This document shows positions 7,753 through 18,134 of a DNA stretch of 64,000 nt, piece after piece. A program made the translations under genes and the position numbers. Numbering within the stretch: the stretch's first letter is position 1; each line of letters begins with the position of its first letter. Location: positions 359,001 through 423,000 of the forward strand of contig NZ_JAPEPT010000002.1 in NCBI RefSeq assembly GCF_026339995.1, written 5' to 3'. Source of the stretch: Streptomyces sp. NBC_01481. Its GTDB lineage: Bacteria; Actinomycetota; Actinomycetes; Streptomycetales; Streptomycetaceae. The notes below the pieces were generated by a model. It worked only from the letters and a program-made list of their open reading frames with translations, had not been told where the DNA came from and ran no database searches.

Positions 7753-8583
7753 TCAGGCAGCGCCGCGCTGCAATGCCTCACACACGGCCGTCGACTCCCT
7801 GACCCCGAGTTCCACCGCACGCCCGCAGTGCGCGATCCACGCGGCCATCCCGTCCGGCGTGCCCGACAGATACCCCTCGAATGCGGCGGCGTATACCGCC
7901 CGGCCCTGCTCGGCGTGACCGACCTCGGCAGGACAGATCGCCTTCGGGTCAAGCCCGCTGCCGATCAGCACGATGCGCTCGGCGGCCCGCGCCACGAGAC
8001 CGTTGTACATACCGAACGGGCGCAGCGCCAGCAGCTCGCCGTGGACCACGGAAGCGGTCACCAGAGCCGGGGCGGAGCTGCCCGCGATGATCAGTTCGGC
8101 CAGTCCGTCGAGTCGGCCGGTCACCTCGTCCGCATCCGGAAGCGGAGCCTCGATCAGCGGCTCGTCGACTTCCTCGCCCGCGAGGCGCGGCCTGCCCACC
8201 GCGGCGTCGTCACCGGCGCCGCTCGCCGCGACCAGATGCAGCCGGGCGAGCACACGCAGCGGCGACTGCCGCCAGATGGACAGGAGTTGACCCGCCTCGG
8301 CGGTCAGCCGCAGGGCCGCACCCACCGTGCGCGCCTCGGGCTCGACGCCGAAGTCGGTCCGCCTGCGGACCTCTTCCAGCGCCCAGTCCGCACCGGACAG
8401 CGCGGCGGAAGCCCGAGCTCCGCGCAGCGCCGCCTCCGACGTGACCTCGGTGCTGCGCCGCCGCATGACCCGGTGACCGTAGACCCGGTCGACGGCTTTG
8501 CGTACGGAGTCCACGGAGTCGGCGACGCCCGGCAGGGAGCCGAGGGTGGCGAGGGGATCGACCGACGAGGCATTCGTACTCAT
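7753..8583 (-). CDS. Degenerate Fic-domain-like protein (Rv3662c-like)
   Basis: A 276-residue protein started at the ATG at 8583 (MSTNASS); an upstream extension looks non-coding. A segment near the C-terminus, LRPFGMYNGLVAR, aligns position by position with the Fic catalytic motif HPFxxGNGRxxR. The catalytic His is Arg, the first Gly is Tyr and the first Arg is Leu. An upstream segment, ASAALSGAD, resembles the inhibitory helix (S/T)xxxE(G/N) but lacks the Glu. It is therefore probably a Fic-fold protein without AMP-transfer activity. Such genes are often annotated loosely as oxidoreductases, for which I see no support. The position matches Rv3662c. The function is unknown. Confidence 0.7.
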   Translation of the reverse strand: MSTNASSVDPLATLGSLPGVADSVDSVRKAVDRVYGHRVMRRRSTEVTSEAALRGARASAALSGADWALEEVRRRTDFGVEPEARTVGAALRLTAEAGQLLSIWRQSPLRVLARLHLVAASGAGDDAAVGRPRLAGEEVDEPLIEAPLPDADEVTGRLDGLAELIIAGSSAPALVTASVVHGELLALRPFGMYNGLVARAAERIVLIGSGLDPKAICPAEVGHAEQGRAVYAAAFEGYLSGTPDGMAAWIAHCGRAVELGVRESTAVCEALQRGAA

Positions 8584-8679
8584 AGGTAGCGAGGCTACGC
8601 GCCCCCGGCCCACGCCCCACCTTGGAGTGGTCTTCTTCACGCAGTCCGACCACGTCATGCGATCGACCCACTACCCTAG

Positions 8680-9672
8680 GTGAACATGAAGATCGCTTTC
8701 GTAGGGAAGGGCGGCAGCGGCAAGACGACGCTGTCCTCGCTCTTCATCCGCCACCTTGCCGCCAATGAAGCCCCCGTCGTCGCGGTGGACGCCGACATCA
8801 ATCAGCATCTCGGGGCCGCGCTCGGGCTCGATGAGGCAGAGGCCGCCGCGCTGCCCGCGATGGGCGCGCATCTGTCGCTGATCAAGGACTACCTGCGGGG
8901 CTCGAATCCCCGGATCGCCTCAGCCGAGACGATGATCAAGACAACGCCCCCGGGGGAGGGCTCGCGGCTGCTGCGCGTCTGCGAGGACAACCCGGTCTAC
9001 GACGCCTGCGCGGTCGGCGTGCGCCTCGACGACGGTGACATCAGGCTGATGGCCACGGGTCCCTTCACCGAATCGGATCTCGGGGTGTCCTGCTATCACT
9101 CCAAGGTCGGCGCGGTCGAGCTCTGCCTCAATCACCTGGTCGACGGCCCCGAGGAGTATGTGGTCGTCGACATGACAGCGGGGTCGGACTCCTTCGCCTC
9201 CGGGATGTTCACCCGCTTCGACATGACGTTCCTGGTGGCCGAGCCGACCCGTAAGGGGGTCTCGGTCTACCGCCAGTACAAGGAGTACGCACAGGACTTC
9301 GGCGTCGCCCTGAAGGTCGTCGGCAACAAGGTGCAGGGCCCGGACGACGTCGACTTCCTGCGCGACGAGGTGGGCGAGGACCTGCTGGTGACCGTCGGGC
9401 ACTCCGGCTGGGTACGGGCGATGGAGAAGGGACGGCCGCCACGCTTCGAGCAGTTGGAGGCCGACAACCGCATGTCCCTGCAGGCCTTGCAGAACGCCGC
9501 GGAGGACTCGTACGAAGACCGCGACTGGGAGCGCTACACGCGCCAGATGGTGCACTTCCACCTGAAGAACGCGGAGAGCTGGGGGAACGCGAAGACGGGA
9601 GCCGACCTCGCGGCGCAGGTCGACCCCGCCTTCGTGCTGGCCGAGCCTGCCCCCGTACCTCAGCCCGGCTGA
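8680..9672 (+). CDS. ParA/CooC-like P-loop ATPase
   Basis: A 330-residue ATPase of the MinD/ParA/CooC class. A deviant Walker A, GKGGSGKTT, sits at residues 9-17; VAVDADINQHL follows as the switch I region and YVVVDMTAGSDS as Walker B. CooC-type proteins load metals or act as cytoskeletal switches; the substrate here is unknown. There are two possible starts, GTG at 8680 and ATG at 8686. AGGTG sits directly before the ATG and could be its ribosome site, so the protein may begin MKIAFVGK. It is convergent with the lipoprotein gene downstream. Confidence 0.85.
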   Translation: MNMKIAFVGKGGSGKTTLSSLFIRHLAANEAPVVAVDADINQHLGAALGLDEAEAAALPAMGAHLSLIKDYLRGSNPRIASAETMIKTTPPGEGSRLLRVCEDNPVYDACAVGVRLDDGDIRLMATGPFTESDLGVSCYHSKVGAVELCLNHLVDGPEEYVVVDMTAGSDSFASGMFTRFDMTFLVAEPTRKGVSVYRQYKEYAQDFGVALKVVGNKVQGPDDVDFLRDEVGEDLLVTVGHSGWVRAMEKGRPPRFEQLEADNRMSLQALQNAAEDSYEDRDWERYTRQMVHFHLKNAESWGNAKTGADLAAQVDPAFVLAEPAPVPQPG

Positions 9673-9678
9673 GGGGAC

Positions 9679-9706
9679 GCCCCCGGCGCCGAACGGCGCG
9701 AGGGGC
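9679..9706. terminator. Convergent-gene hairpin
   Basis: GCCCC (9679-9683) pairs with GGGGC (9702-9706) and GCGCC (9686-9690) with GGCGC (9695-9699) around a GAAC loop. It lies in the 63-bp gap between two convergent genes and could serve both. Confidence 0.5.
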
Positions 9707-9735
9707 ACCCAAGGAGGAAGTGCGGGCGCCCGATG

Positions 9736-11025
9736 TCAGTGCCGCTCAGCCTGTTTGACCTTGGTAGAGCCCGGTGCGCCCGCCGGCTGGGTGGCGAGGA
9801 AGGCCGCCCAGCCGTTCCTCGGGGCCTGACCGACCGGGAGCGTGCGCAGCTTCCGCAGGACCTCGGGATCCTGCGCGTCCAGCCAGTCGGCCAGTTGCCG
9901 GAACGACACGCACGTCACGTCCCGCTTCACACAGACCGTCGCGATCGTCTCCTCGACCGCGCGCATATAGGTGCCGCCGTTCCAGGATTCGAAGTGGTTG
10001 CCGATGATCAGCGGCGCGCGGTTGCCGTTGTAGGCGCGGTCGAAGGCCTTCACCAGCCCGTCGCGCATCTGGTTGCCCCAGTACTCGAACTTCGAGGGGT
10101 CACCCTTGACCGTCCCGGACTGGTTGACCATGAAGTTGTAGTCCATGGACAGGGTCTCGAAAGCCCGGCCGGGGACGGGGACCATCTGCAGGGAGAGGTC
10201 CCACAGGCCAAGGTCCTTCTTGGGCCAGATCTGGTCGTTGATGCCGCTGGTGTCGTAGCGGAAGCCCAGCTCGGCGGCGGCGCGCACGAAGTTCGTGCGG
10301 CCCTCGAGGCAGGGGGTGCGGGCGCCGATGAGCTCCTTGTCGTAGTCGAAGGGCAGCGGCTGCTCGCCCTCCAGGCCCGCGTTGGTCCGCCAGTTCTTCA
10401 CGAATGACCTGGCCTGGCTGATCTCGCTCTTCCACTCGTCGACGGACCACTGGCCGACGCCCCCCTCATTGCCGCAGAAGTGGCCGTTGAAGTGGGTCCC
10501 CACCTCGTTGCCGTCCTGCCAGGCGCCGCGCAACTGACGCACGGTGTCACGGATGCCCTGGGTGTCGTTGAAGCCGATGTCCGAGCGGCCGGGTGAATGC
10601 TGGGGCGGGTCATAGAGATTCGCCTTCTCCTCGGGGAGCAGATAGACGCCGCTGAGGAAGTAGGTCATGGTCGCGTCGTACTTCTTGCCGACCTTGCGGA
10701 AGTGCGAGAAGAGTTTCTGGCTGTCCTCGCCGGCCCCGTCCCAGGAGAACACCACGAACTGCGGCGGCTGCTGACCCGGCTTCAGGCGCCGCGGCTTGAG
10801 AAGACCGGACTGGGGTCCGGTGAACGCGGTGGATCCGTCGCCGATGAGGCGTACCGCGCTCTTGGGAGCCGGGGCACCCTTCTTCGCTCCGGGGGCACCC
10901 TGCTTGGCGGCGGCCGAGTTGTCAGCCGCGTCCAGTACGGAACAGCCGACGAGTTCTGCGATCAGCGCCGTGGCGACTACCCCTACGGCGATCCTCCTCG
11001 TGGCGGCCTTCATCCGCCCACCCAC
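9736..11025 (-). CDS. Polysaccharide-deacetylase-like lipoprotein
   Basis: A 429-residue exported protein. A basic N-terminus, a hydrophobic segment and the lipobox LVGC (Cys-28) mark it as a lipoprotein. The mature part begins with an Ala/Lys-rich linker. The body contains FVVFSWDGAGEDS near the N-terminal side of the fold, EVGTHFNGHFCG and PLIIGNHFESWNGG, which resemble motifs 1 and 2 and later motifs of carbohydrate esterase 4 deacetylases. The classical TFDDG is altered to FSWDGAG, so catalysis on cell-wall or capsular sugar is plausible but not certain. Translation may start at the second Met (11013). Confidence 0.72.
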   Translation of the reverse strand: MGGRMKAATRRIAVGVVATALIAELVGCSVLDAADNSAAAKQGAPGAKKGAPAPKSAVRLIGDGSTAFTGPQSGLLKPRRLKPGQQPPQFVVFSWDGAGEDSQKLFSHFRKVGKKYDATMTYFLSGVYLLPEEKANLYDPPQHSPGRSDIGFNDTQGIRDTVRQLRGAWQDGNEVGTHFNGHFCGNEGGVGQWSVDEWKSEISQARSFVKNWRTNAGLEGEQPLPFDYDKELIGARTPCLEGRTNFVRAAAELGFRYDTSGINDQIWPKKDLGLWDLSLQMVPVPGRAFETLSMDYNFMVNQSGTVKGDPSKFEYWGNQMRDGLVKAFDRAYNGNRAPLIIGNHFESWNGGTYMRAVEETIATVCVKRDVTCVSFRQLADWLDAQDPEVLRKLRTLPVGQAPRNGWAAFLATQPAGAPGSTKVKQAERH

Positions 11026-11299
11026 TTTCTTATGCCTATATGCCTGTACGACGCATTGCCCATGGCGCCGTCAAGCTCGCATCGCGGTAGGTGGGGGAAG
11101 GGTGCGACGAGCCGCGTTCAAAGTACTAATCACCGGAACGGGTGAAATGCTGCCCCATTTGCCCCGAAAATAATGCCTCAGTCTTTACTCTGCATTACGA
11201 TCCATTTACCGAGAGTTGAGAATCCCGCCGCTGCACGCCGTGACCCACGGCCGCGTCCCCACATTCCGCGACCGCGCTGCCCCGGAGGAGACGGGAACC

Positions 11300-13639
11300 A
11301 TGTCTGCCTGCGTCCCCACCCGCACCGAAGACCCCTCCCGCACAACCCGAAAGCCCCGCACGACCCGAAAGTCCCGAAAGAGCAAGGACCGCCCGCCCCA
11401 CCGCTTCCGCATCGCGGGCGCCGATCTGTCCGCCTCGATCTCCGTCTTTCTGATCGCGCTGCCGCTCTCCCTCGGCATCGCGCTCGCCACCGGCGCACCC
11501 CTCCAGGCCGGGCTGGTGGCCGCTGCCGTCGGCGGTATCGTCGTCGGCCGGCTCGGCGGAGCGCCGCTTCAGGTCAGCGGTCCCGCCGCCGGGCTGACCG
11601 TCGTCACCGCCGATCTGATCCAGCAATACGGCTGGCGCACCACCTGCGCCATCACGGTCCTCGCCGGAATCGCCCAACTCGGGCTGGCCGCCCTGCGGGT
11701 GGCCCGCTCCGCTCTCGCCGTCAGCCCGGCGATCGTGCACGGCATGCTGGCCGGCATCGGCGTCACGATCGCCCTCGCACAACTCCATATCGTGCTCGGC
11801 GCCACCCCGCAGAGCTCCGCGATCGACAATGTCCGTGCCCTTCCCGCCCAGTTGGCCAACGTTCACCCGGCCGCGCTGTCGGCCAGCCTTCTGACCATTG
11901 CCGTACTGCTGGTGTGGGCGCGGATTCCCGGGCACGTGGGGCGGGTCGCACGGAAGATCCCGGCCGCACTCGCCGCGGTGGCAGGAGCGACCACGTTCGC
12001 CGTGGTCGCGGGGCTGAGCCTGCCGCGGGTCGATCTGCCGTCCTGGAGCAGCCATGCCCTGCCCGAGCTGCCCCAAGGGCCGGTGCTCGGCATCCTCGCC
12101 GCCGTCCTCACCATCACCCTGGTGGCCAGCGTGGAATCGCTCCTGTCGGCGGTCGCCGTCGACAACCTGGTGGCTGCCCGCAAGGAGCCGGGCGGTCGCA
12201 TTCCGCGCGCCCGTCTCGACCGTGAGCTGGCGGGGCAGGGGGCGGCGAATGTCGTCGCCGGTGCGCTCGGCGGGCTGCCCGTCACCGGGGTCGCCGTCCG
12301 CAGCGCCGCCAATGTGTCCGCAGGCGCTGTGAGCCGGAACGCCACCATGCTGCACGGTCTGTGGATCACGGTCGCCGCACTCCTGCTGGTGCCCGTGCTC
12401 GATCTGATCCCGCTGGGCGCGCTGGCGGCGCTGGTGATGGTCGTGGGCGTCCAGATGGTCAGCATCACGCATCTGCGCAGCGTGCGGCGGAACCGGGAGA
12501 TCCTCGTGTACGCGGTGACGCTGGCGTCGGTCGTGCTCGCGGGCGTACTGGAAGGTGTGGCCATCGGGATCGCGGTGGCCGTCGCGGTGGCTCTGCGCCG
12601 GCTGACCCGGACCCGGATCACCACGGACGAGCGGGAGGGGCTCCACCTGGTCCGGGTGCGTGGACAATTGACGTTTCTGGCCGTGCCCCGGCTGAGCCGG
12701 ACGCTCGGCCAGGTGCCCCAAGGGGCGCATTGTGTGGTCGAGTTGGACGGTTCCTTCATGGACCATGCGGCGTACGAGGCGCTGCACGGCTGGCAGGCCT
12801 CGCACGTCGCGCAGGGCGGGACGGTGGAGTTCACCGGCCGGGCCGGCGGGCGGATCAGCGAGCCGGCCTCGGAGACGCACGGCTGCTGCCGCCCCTGGAC
12901 ACCCTGGCGCAACCATCACTGCTGCGACGACCGCCCTCGGCAGGCGTACGCGCATCAACTGGCCAGCGGACTCAGCTCGTTCCAGCGAAATACGGCCCCG
13001 CTGGTGCGCGACGAGCTGGCGCGGCTGGCGCGCGAGGGGCAGCGGCCCTCGCAGCTCTTCCTCACCTGCGCCGACTCCCGGCTGGTCACCAGCATGATCA
13101 CGGCCAGTGGCCCGGGCGATCTGTTCACCGTACGCAATGTGGGAAATCTGGTTCCGCTGCCCGGGGCGGAGAGCAGCGACGATTCGGTGGCCGCGGCCAT
13201 CGAGTACGCCGTCGATGTGCTGGAGGTCGACTCGATCACCATCTGCGGCCACTCCGGCTGCGGCGCGATGCAGGCGCTGCTGAACGGGCAGCCTGCAAGC
13301 GTCCAGACCCCGCTGCGGCGCTGGCTGCGGCACGGACAGCCGAGCCTTGAGCGGATGAGGAGCAGGCACCGTTCCTGGGCGAGGATTTCCGGGCGGATGC
13401 CCACCGACGCGGTGGAGCAGTTGTGTCTGACCAATGTGGTCCAGCAGTTGGAGCATCTGCGCGCCCATGAATCGGTGGCGAGGCGGCTCGCCGAAGGGAC
13501 GCTGAAGCTGCACGGCATGTACTTCCATGTCGGGGAGGCCCAGGCGTATCTCCTCGCGAGCAGCGACGAGCACGAGATCGACGAGGTCTTCGACCGGGTC
13601 GCACCTGCTCCTTCGGCTCTGCAGGAGTTGCGCGCCTGA
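11300..13639 (+). CDS. SulP-type anion transporter fused to beta-carbonic anhydrase
   Basis: A 779-residue fusion. The ATG at 11300 has GGAGGAG 10-16 bases upstream, and the in-frame extension to 11216 is unlikely. Residues about 40-450 form a SulP permease with many membrane helices (for example ISVFLIALPLSLGIALATG). A STAS-like region follows (about 455-530). After a Cys/His-rich linker the last 230 residues are a beta-carbonic anhydrase with the zinc signatures CADSR (about residue 590) and HSGCG (about 650). The fusion suggests bicarbonate uptake coupled to CO2/bicarbonate conversion at the membrane. Fusions of this type are known in several bacteria; the transported ion has not been shown here. 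Confidence 0.92.
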   Translation: MSACVPTRTEDPSRTTRKPRTTRKSRKSKDRPPHRFRIAGADLSASISVFLIALPLSLGIALATGAPLQAGLVAAAVGGIVVGRLGGAPLQVSGPAAGLTVVTADLIQQYGWRTTCAITVLAGIAQLGLAALRVARSALAVSPAIVHGMLAGIGVTIALAQLHIVLGATPQSSAIDNVRALPAQLANVHPAALSASLLTIAVLLVWARIPGHVGRVARKIPAALAAVAGATTFAVVAGLSLPRVDLPSWSSHALPELPQGPVLGILAAVLTITLVASVESLLSAVAVDNLVAARKEPGGRIPRARLDRELAGQGAANVVAGALGGLPVTGVAVRSAANVSAGAVSRNATMLHGLWITVAALLLVPVLDLIPLGALAALVMVVGVQMVSITHLRSVRRNREILVYAVTLASVVLAGVLEGVAIGIAVAVAVALRRLTRTRITTDEREGLHLVRVRGQLTFLAVPRLSRTLGQVPQGAHCVVELDGSFMDHAAYEALHGWQASHVAQGGTVEFTGRAGGRISEPASETHGCCRPWTPWRNHHCCDDRPRQAYAHQLASGLSSFQRNTAPLVRDELARLAREGQRPSQLFLTCADSRLVTSMITASGPGDLFTVRNVGNLVPLPGAESSDDSVAAAIEYAVDVLEVDSITICGHSGCGAMQALLNGQPASVQTPLRRWLRHGQPSLERMRSRHRSWARISGRMPTDAVEQLCLTNVVQQLEHLRAHESVARRLAEGTLKLHGMYFHVGEAQAYLLASSDEHEIDEVFDRVAPAPSALQELRA

Positions 13640-13670
13640 ACCGCTCGTCGGCCGCGTCCGTGAGACCGTA

Positions 13671-13707
13671 TGGCCCCTCTTTCCCACCGCCCGGGGAGGA
13701 GGGGCCA
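13671..13707 (+). terminator. Terminator after the SulP-carbonic anhydrase gene
   Basis: TGGCCCCTC (13671-13679) pairs perfectly with GAGGGGCCA (13699-13707), 32 bases after the stop codon. The following 130 bases hold the promoter region of acsA, including a short direct repeat CACATAGG twice near 13800-13815. Confidence 0.6.
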
Positions 13708-13839
13708 CCCATAGCTCCACCCACAGCCCCAATAGGTCTAAACCAATTTCCGGAAGGCTCTTGTCACCCAGCCCTCTGGCTGATGAGCTATGGCTTGGGA
13801 CACATAGGCACATAGGACGCCCTGGGAAAGGGAGATGTC

Positions 13840-15795
<1,956 letters not shown>

Positions 15796-15807
15796 TTCAG
15801 TCGCCTG

Positions 15808-15843
15808 GGGAGGGGTCCGGCCGCGTGCGGCAGGACCCCTCCC
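15808..15843 (+). terminator. acsA terminator
   Basis: GGGAGGGGTCC (15808-15818) and GGACCCCTCCC (15833-15843) form a perfect 11-bp stem 12 bases after the acsA stop codon. Confidence 0.8.
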
Positions 15844-15964
15844 TCGTGTGGGTTGTCGGAGCGGGCCTCGACAACCCCGGCCCCCACGACCCCTGACGCG
15901 GTGACTCCAAGCCGCGGGCGCACACAACCGCCCGCGACAGCGCGACGCGTGTCCCTTATGCCCC

Positions 15965-15983
15965 TTAAAGTGAGGCTCACCGG
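15965..15983. promoter_or_regulatory. Weak candidate iron-box-like palindrome upstream of nhaA
   Basis: The sequence around GTGAGGCTCACC resembles the DtxR/DmdR operator TTAGGTTAGGCTMACCTAA at roughly 14 of 19 positions, best in the central AGGCTCACC half. It lies about 125 bp before nhaA. The outer bases fit poorly, so this may only be an unrelated palindrome. The rest of the 15844-16106 gap shows no gene. Confidence 0.2.
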
Positions 15984-16106
15984 ATACGCCCTTGCGCTCT
16001 AGGTAAACTAAGGACCGCGTCAATGACGCAGCAAGAAACCTAGGTGCGCCGGGAAGTCTGGTCGGCATGTGCTCCGTCCTGCCCACCCGACCGGAGGTCC
16101 CCCGAC

Positions 16107-17504
16107 GTGGCCGCGCCCACCTCCACCCCCCGTAAGTTCCTCGGACGTCTCTCCCTCCCCGAGCGGACGTTCGTCACGGACGCGCTGCGGGCCGAGACCG
16201 TGGGTGGTGTCCTTCTTCTCGTCGCCGCCGTCGCCGCACTCATCTGGGCCAACACCCCCCTGGGTGACAGCTATGAATCCGTACGCGACTTCCACATAGG
16301 CCCCTCCGCCCTCGGCCTCGATCTCTCGATCGAGCACTGGGCCGCCGACGGGCTGCTCGCCATTTTCTTCTTCGTCGCCGGGATCGAGCTCAAGCGCGAA
16401 CTCGTGGCCGGTGAGCTGCGCGAACCCAAGGCCGCCGCGCTGCCCGTGATCGCCGCGGTCTGCGGGATGGCCATGCCCGCGCTCGTCTATCTCGTCGTCA
16501 CCACTGCCGGCGGCGGGTCCACTGAAGGCTGGGCCGTTCCGACCGCCACCGATATCGCCTTCGCGCTCGCCGTCCTCGCGGTCATCGGCACCTCGCTGCC
16601 CTCCGCGCTGCGCGCGTTCCTGCTCACCCTCGCCGTCGTCGATGATCTCTTTGCGATCCTGATCATCGCCGTCTTCTTCACCGACGAGCTGAACTTCGCG
16701 GCGCTGGGCGGTGCCGTCGTCGGCCTCGGTGTCTTCTGGCTGCTCCTGCACAAGGGCGTGCGCGGCTGGTACGTGTACGTCCCGATGGCTCTCGTCATCT
16801 GGGGGCTGACGTACAACAGCGGCATCCACGCCACGATCGCCGGTGTCGCCATGGGCCTGATGCTGCGCTGCACGAGGCGCGAGGGGGAGGAGCACTCCCC
16901 CGCCGAGCACATCGAGCACCTCGTACGGCCACTGTCCGCGGGACTCGCCGTACCGCTGTTCGCGCTCTTCTCCGCGGGAGTGATCGTCTCCGGCGACCTG
17001 CTCAGCGACGTCTTCACCGAGCCGGAGCCCCTCGGCGTCGTCCTCGGCCTGGTGGTCGGCAAGACCCTCGGCATCTTCGGCGGCACCTGGCTCGCCGCCC
17101 GCTTCACCCGGGCCGAGCTCAATGAGGATCTGGCCTGGCCGGACGTCTTCGCCGTCGCCGCGCTCGCCGGAATCGGCTTCACCGTCTCCCTCCTCATCGC
17201 CGAACTCGCCTTCGCGGGCAGCCCGGTGCTCACCGAGGAGGTCAAGGCCGCCGTCCTCATGGGCTCCCTGATCGCCGCCGTGTTCGCCGCGATTCTGCTG
17301 AAGCTGCGCGTACGGAAGTACAACGCGCTCGTCGAGGCGGAGGAGCGCGACGAGGACCAGGACGGCATCCCGGACATCTATGAACAGGACAAGCCGGAAT
17401 ACCACCTTCGGATGGCTGCGATCTACGAGGAGAAGGCCGCGGAGCACCGTCGCAAGGCCGAACTGGCGGGGGCGTCGCGCGAGGGCGGCGACAGTCCGGC
17501 ATGA
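16107..17504 (+). CDS. nhaA: Na+/H+ antiporter NhaA
   Basis: A 465-residue antiporter. The GTG at 16107 is preferred because GGAGG lies 8 bases upstream and the longer frame adds a non-conserved leader. Multiple membrane helices include FFFVAGIELKRELVAGEL, the PTATDIAFALAVLAVIG region and LAVVDDLFAILIIAVFF, whose adjacent Asp pair corresponds to the Na+/H+ binding site of NhaA. A charged C-terminal tail rich in Glu and Lys extends past the transporter core, as in other Streptomyces homologs. It exports sodium in exchange for protons across the membrane. Confidence 0.95.
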   Translation: MAAPTSTPRKFLGRLSLPERTFVTDALRAETVGGVLLLVAAVAALIWANTPLGDSYESVRDFHIGPSALGLDLSIEHWAADGLLAIFFFVAGIELKRELVAGELREPKAAALPVIAAVCGMAMPALVYLVVTTAGGGSTEGWAVPTATDIAFALAVLAVIGTSLPSALRAFLLTLAVVDDLFAILIIAVFFTDELNFAALGGAVVGLGVFWLLLHKGVRGWYVYVPMALVIWGLTYNSGIHATIAGVAMGLMLRCTRREGEEHSPAEHIEHLVRPLSAGLAVPLFALFSAGVIVSGDLLSDVFTEPEPLGVVLGLVVGKTLGIFGGTWLAARFTRAELNEDLAWPDVFAVAALAGIGFTVSLLIAELAFAGSPVLTEEVKAAVLMGSLIAAVFAAILLKLRVRKYNALVEAEERDEDQDGIPDIYEQDKPEYHLRMAAIYEEKAAEHRRKAELAGASREGGDSPA

Positions 17505-17507
17505 TCT

Positions 17508-17540
17508 GACATCGGAACTGAGATCGGAACTGACATCGGA
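17508..17540 (+). repeat. Short tandem repeat before the holin-like gene
   Basis: GACATCGGAACT, GAGATCGGAACT and GACATCGGA occur head to tail (12-bp period) in the 63-bp gap between nhaA and the next gene. No function is apparent. Confidence 0.6.
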
Positions 17541-17567
17541 TCCGCCGATGAGGAGAGGGAGTCAGCG

Positions 17568-18017
17568 ATGAGCGACCCCGGCAACACCGCGGCGAACGTC
17601 GTCGGCGCCGAGCGCAGTCTCGGCCAGCTGGTCGCCTCGGCGACCGCCGAGATGTCCGCGCTCGTGCACGACGAGATCGCCCTGGCCAAGGCGGAACTGC
17701 GGCAGGACGTCCAGCGCGGCGTGATGGGCGGTGCGGCCTTCACCGTCGCGGGAGTGTTCGTGCTCTTCTCGCTGCCGGTGCTGAGCTTCGCGGCGGCGTA
17801 CGGGATCCACAATCTGGGTCTCGGTCTGGCGTGGTCGTTCCTGATCGTGGGCGGTACGTATCTGGTGCTCGCGGCGCTGCTCGCGCTGCTGGCCGTGGCC
17901 AAGTTCAAGAAGGTCAAGCCGCCGGAGAAGTCCATCGCGTCGGCCAAACAGACGGCCGCCGTACTGCAGGGCGTCAAGCCGCACACCCGCCCGGCGCAGG
18001 ACAAGGTCGCGGTCTGA
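17568..18017 (+). CDS. Holin-like small membrane protein (Phage_holin_3_6 / Rv3669-like position)
   Basis: A 149-residue protein with a good ribosome site (GAGGAGAGGG). An N-terminal amphipathic part (SLGQLVASATAEMSALVHDEIALAKAEL) is followed by two membrane helices (about 52-78 and 84-110) and a basic tail. This is the architecture of the actinobacterial Holin-X/YqjE-like family. Despite the name there is no phage context; it is a core gene conserved beside nhaA or acs in actinobacteria. The function is unknown, possibly envelope-related. Confidence 0.75.
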   Translation: MSDPGNTAANVVGAERSLGQLVASATAEMSALVHDEIALAKAELRQDVQRGVMGGAAFTVAGVFVLFSLPVLSFAAAYGIHNLGLGLAWSFLIVGGTYLVLAALLALLAVAKFKKVKPPEKSIASAKQTAAVLQGVKPHTRPAQDKVAV

Positions 18018-18134
18018 GGACCACGGCCGCGGGGCCCGTGAGCACCGGCGGAGCATCCTCTGTCTCTCGCTCGTCGCTCCCTCCCGGGTGGGCATGGCGA
18101 CCGTGGGGTGCTCACGTGTGGCACGCTCGTCTGC

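Noticed and set aside
11195..13813. An 872-codon minus-strand open frame
   Set aside because: It is the antisense shadow of the SulP-carbonic anhydrase gene, rich in Arg/Pro/His with no recognisable domain.
13708..13839. Riboswitch before acsA
   Set aside because: No known aptamer pattern could be recognised; only a short CACATAGG direct repeat is visible.
17568..18017. Prophage holin
   Set aside because: The family name suggests phage, but no lysin or structural phage genes are nearby and the gene belongs to the conserved core.
18039..18117. Long-range inverted repeat GTGAGCACC/GGTGCTCAC before the epoxide-hydrolase gene
   Set aside because: The loop of about 60 bases makes a terminator unlikely; it may be chance.
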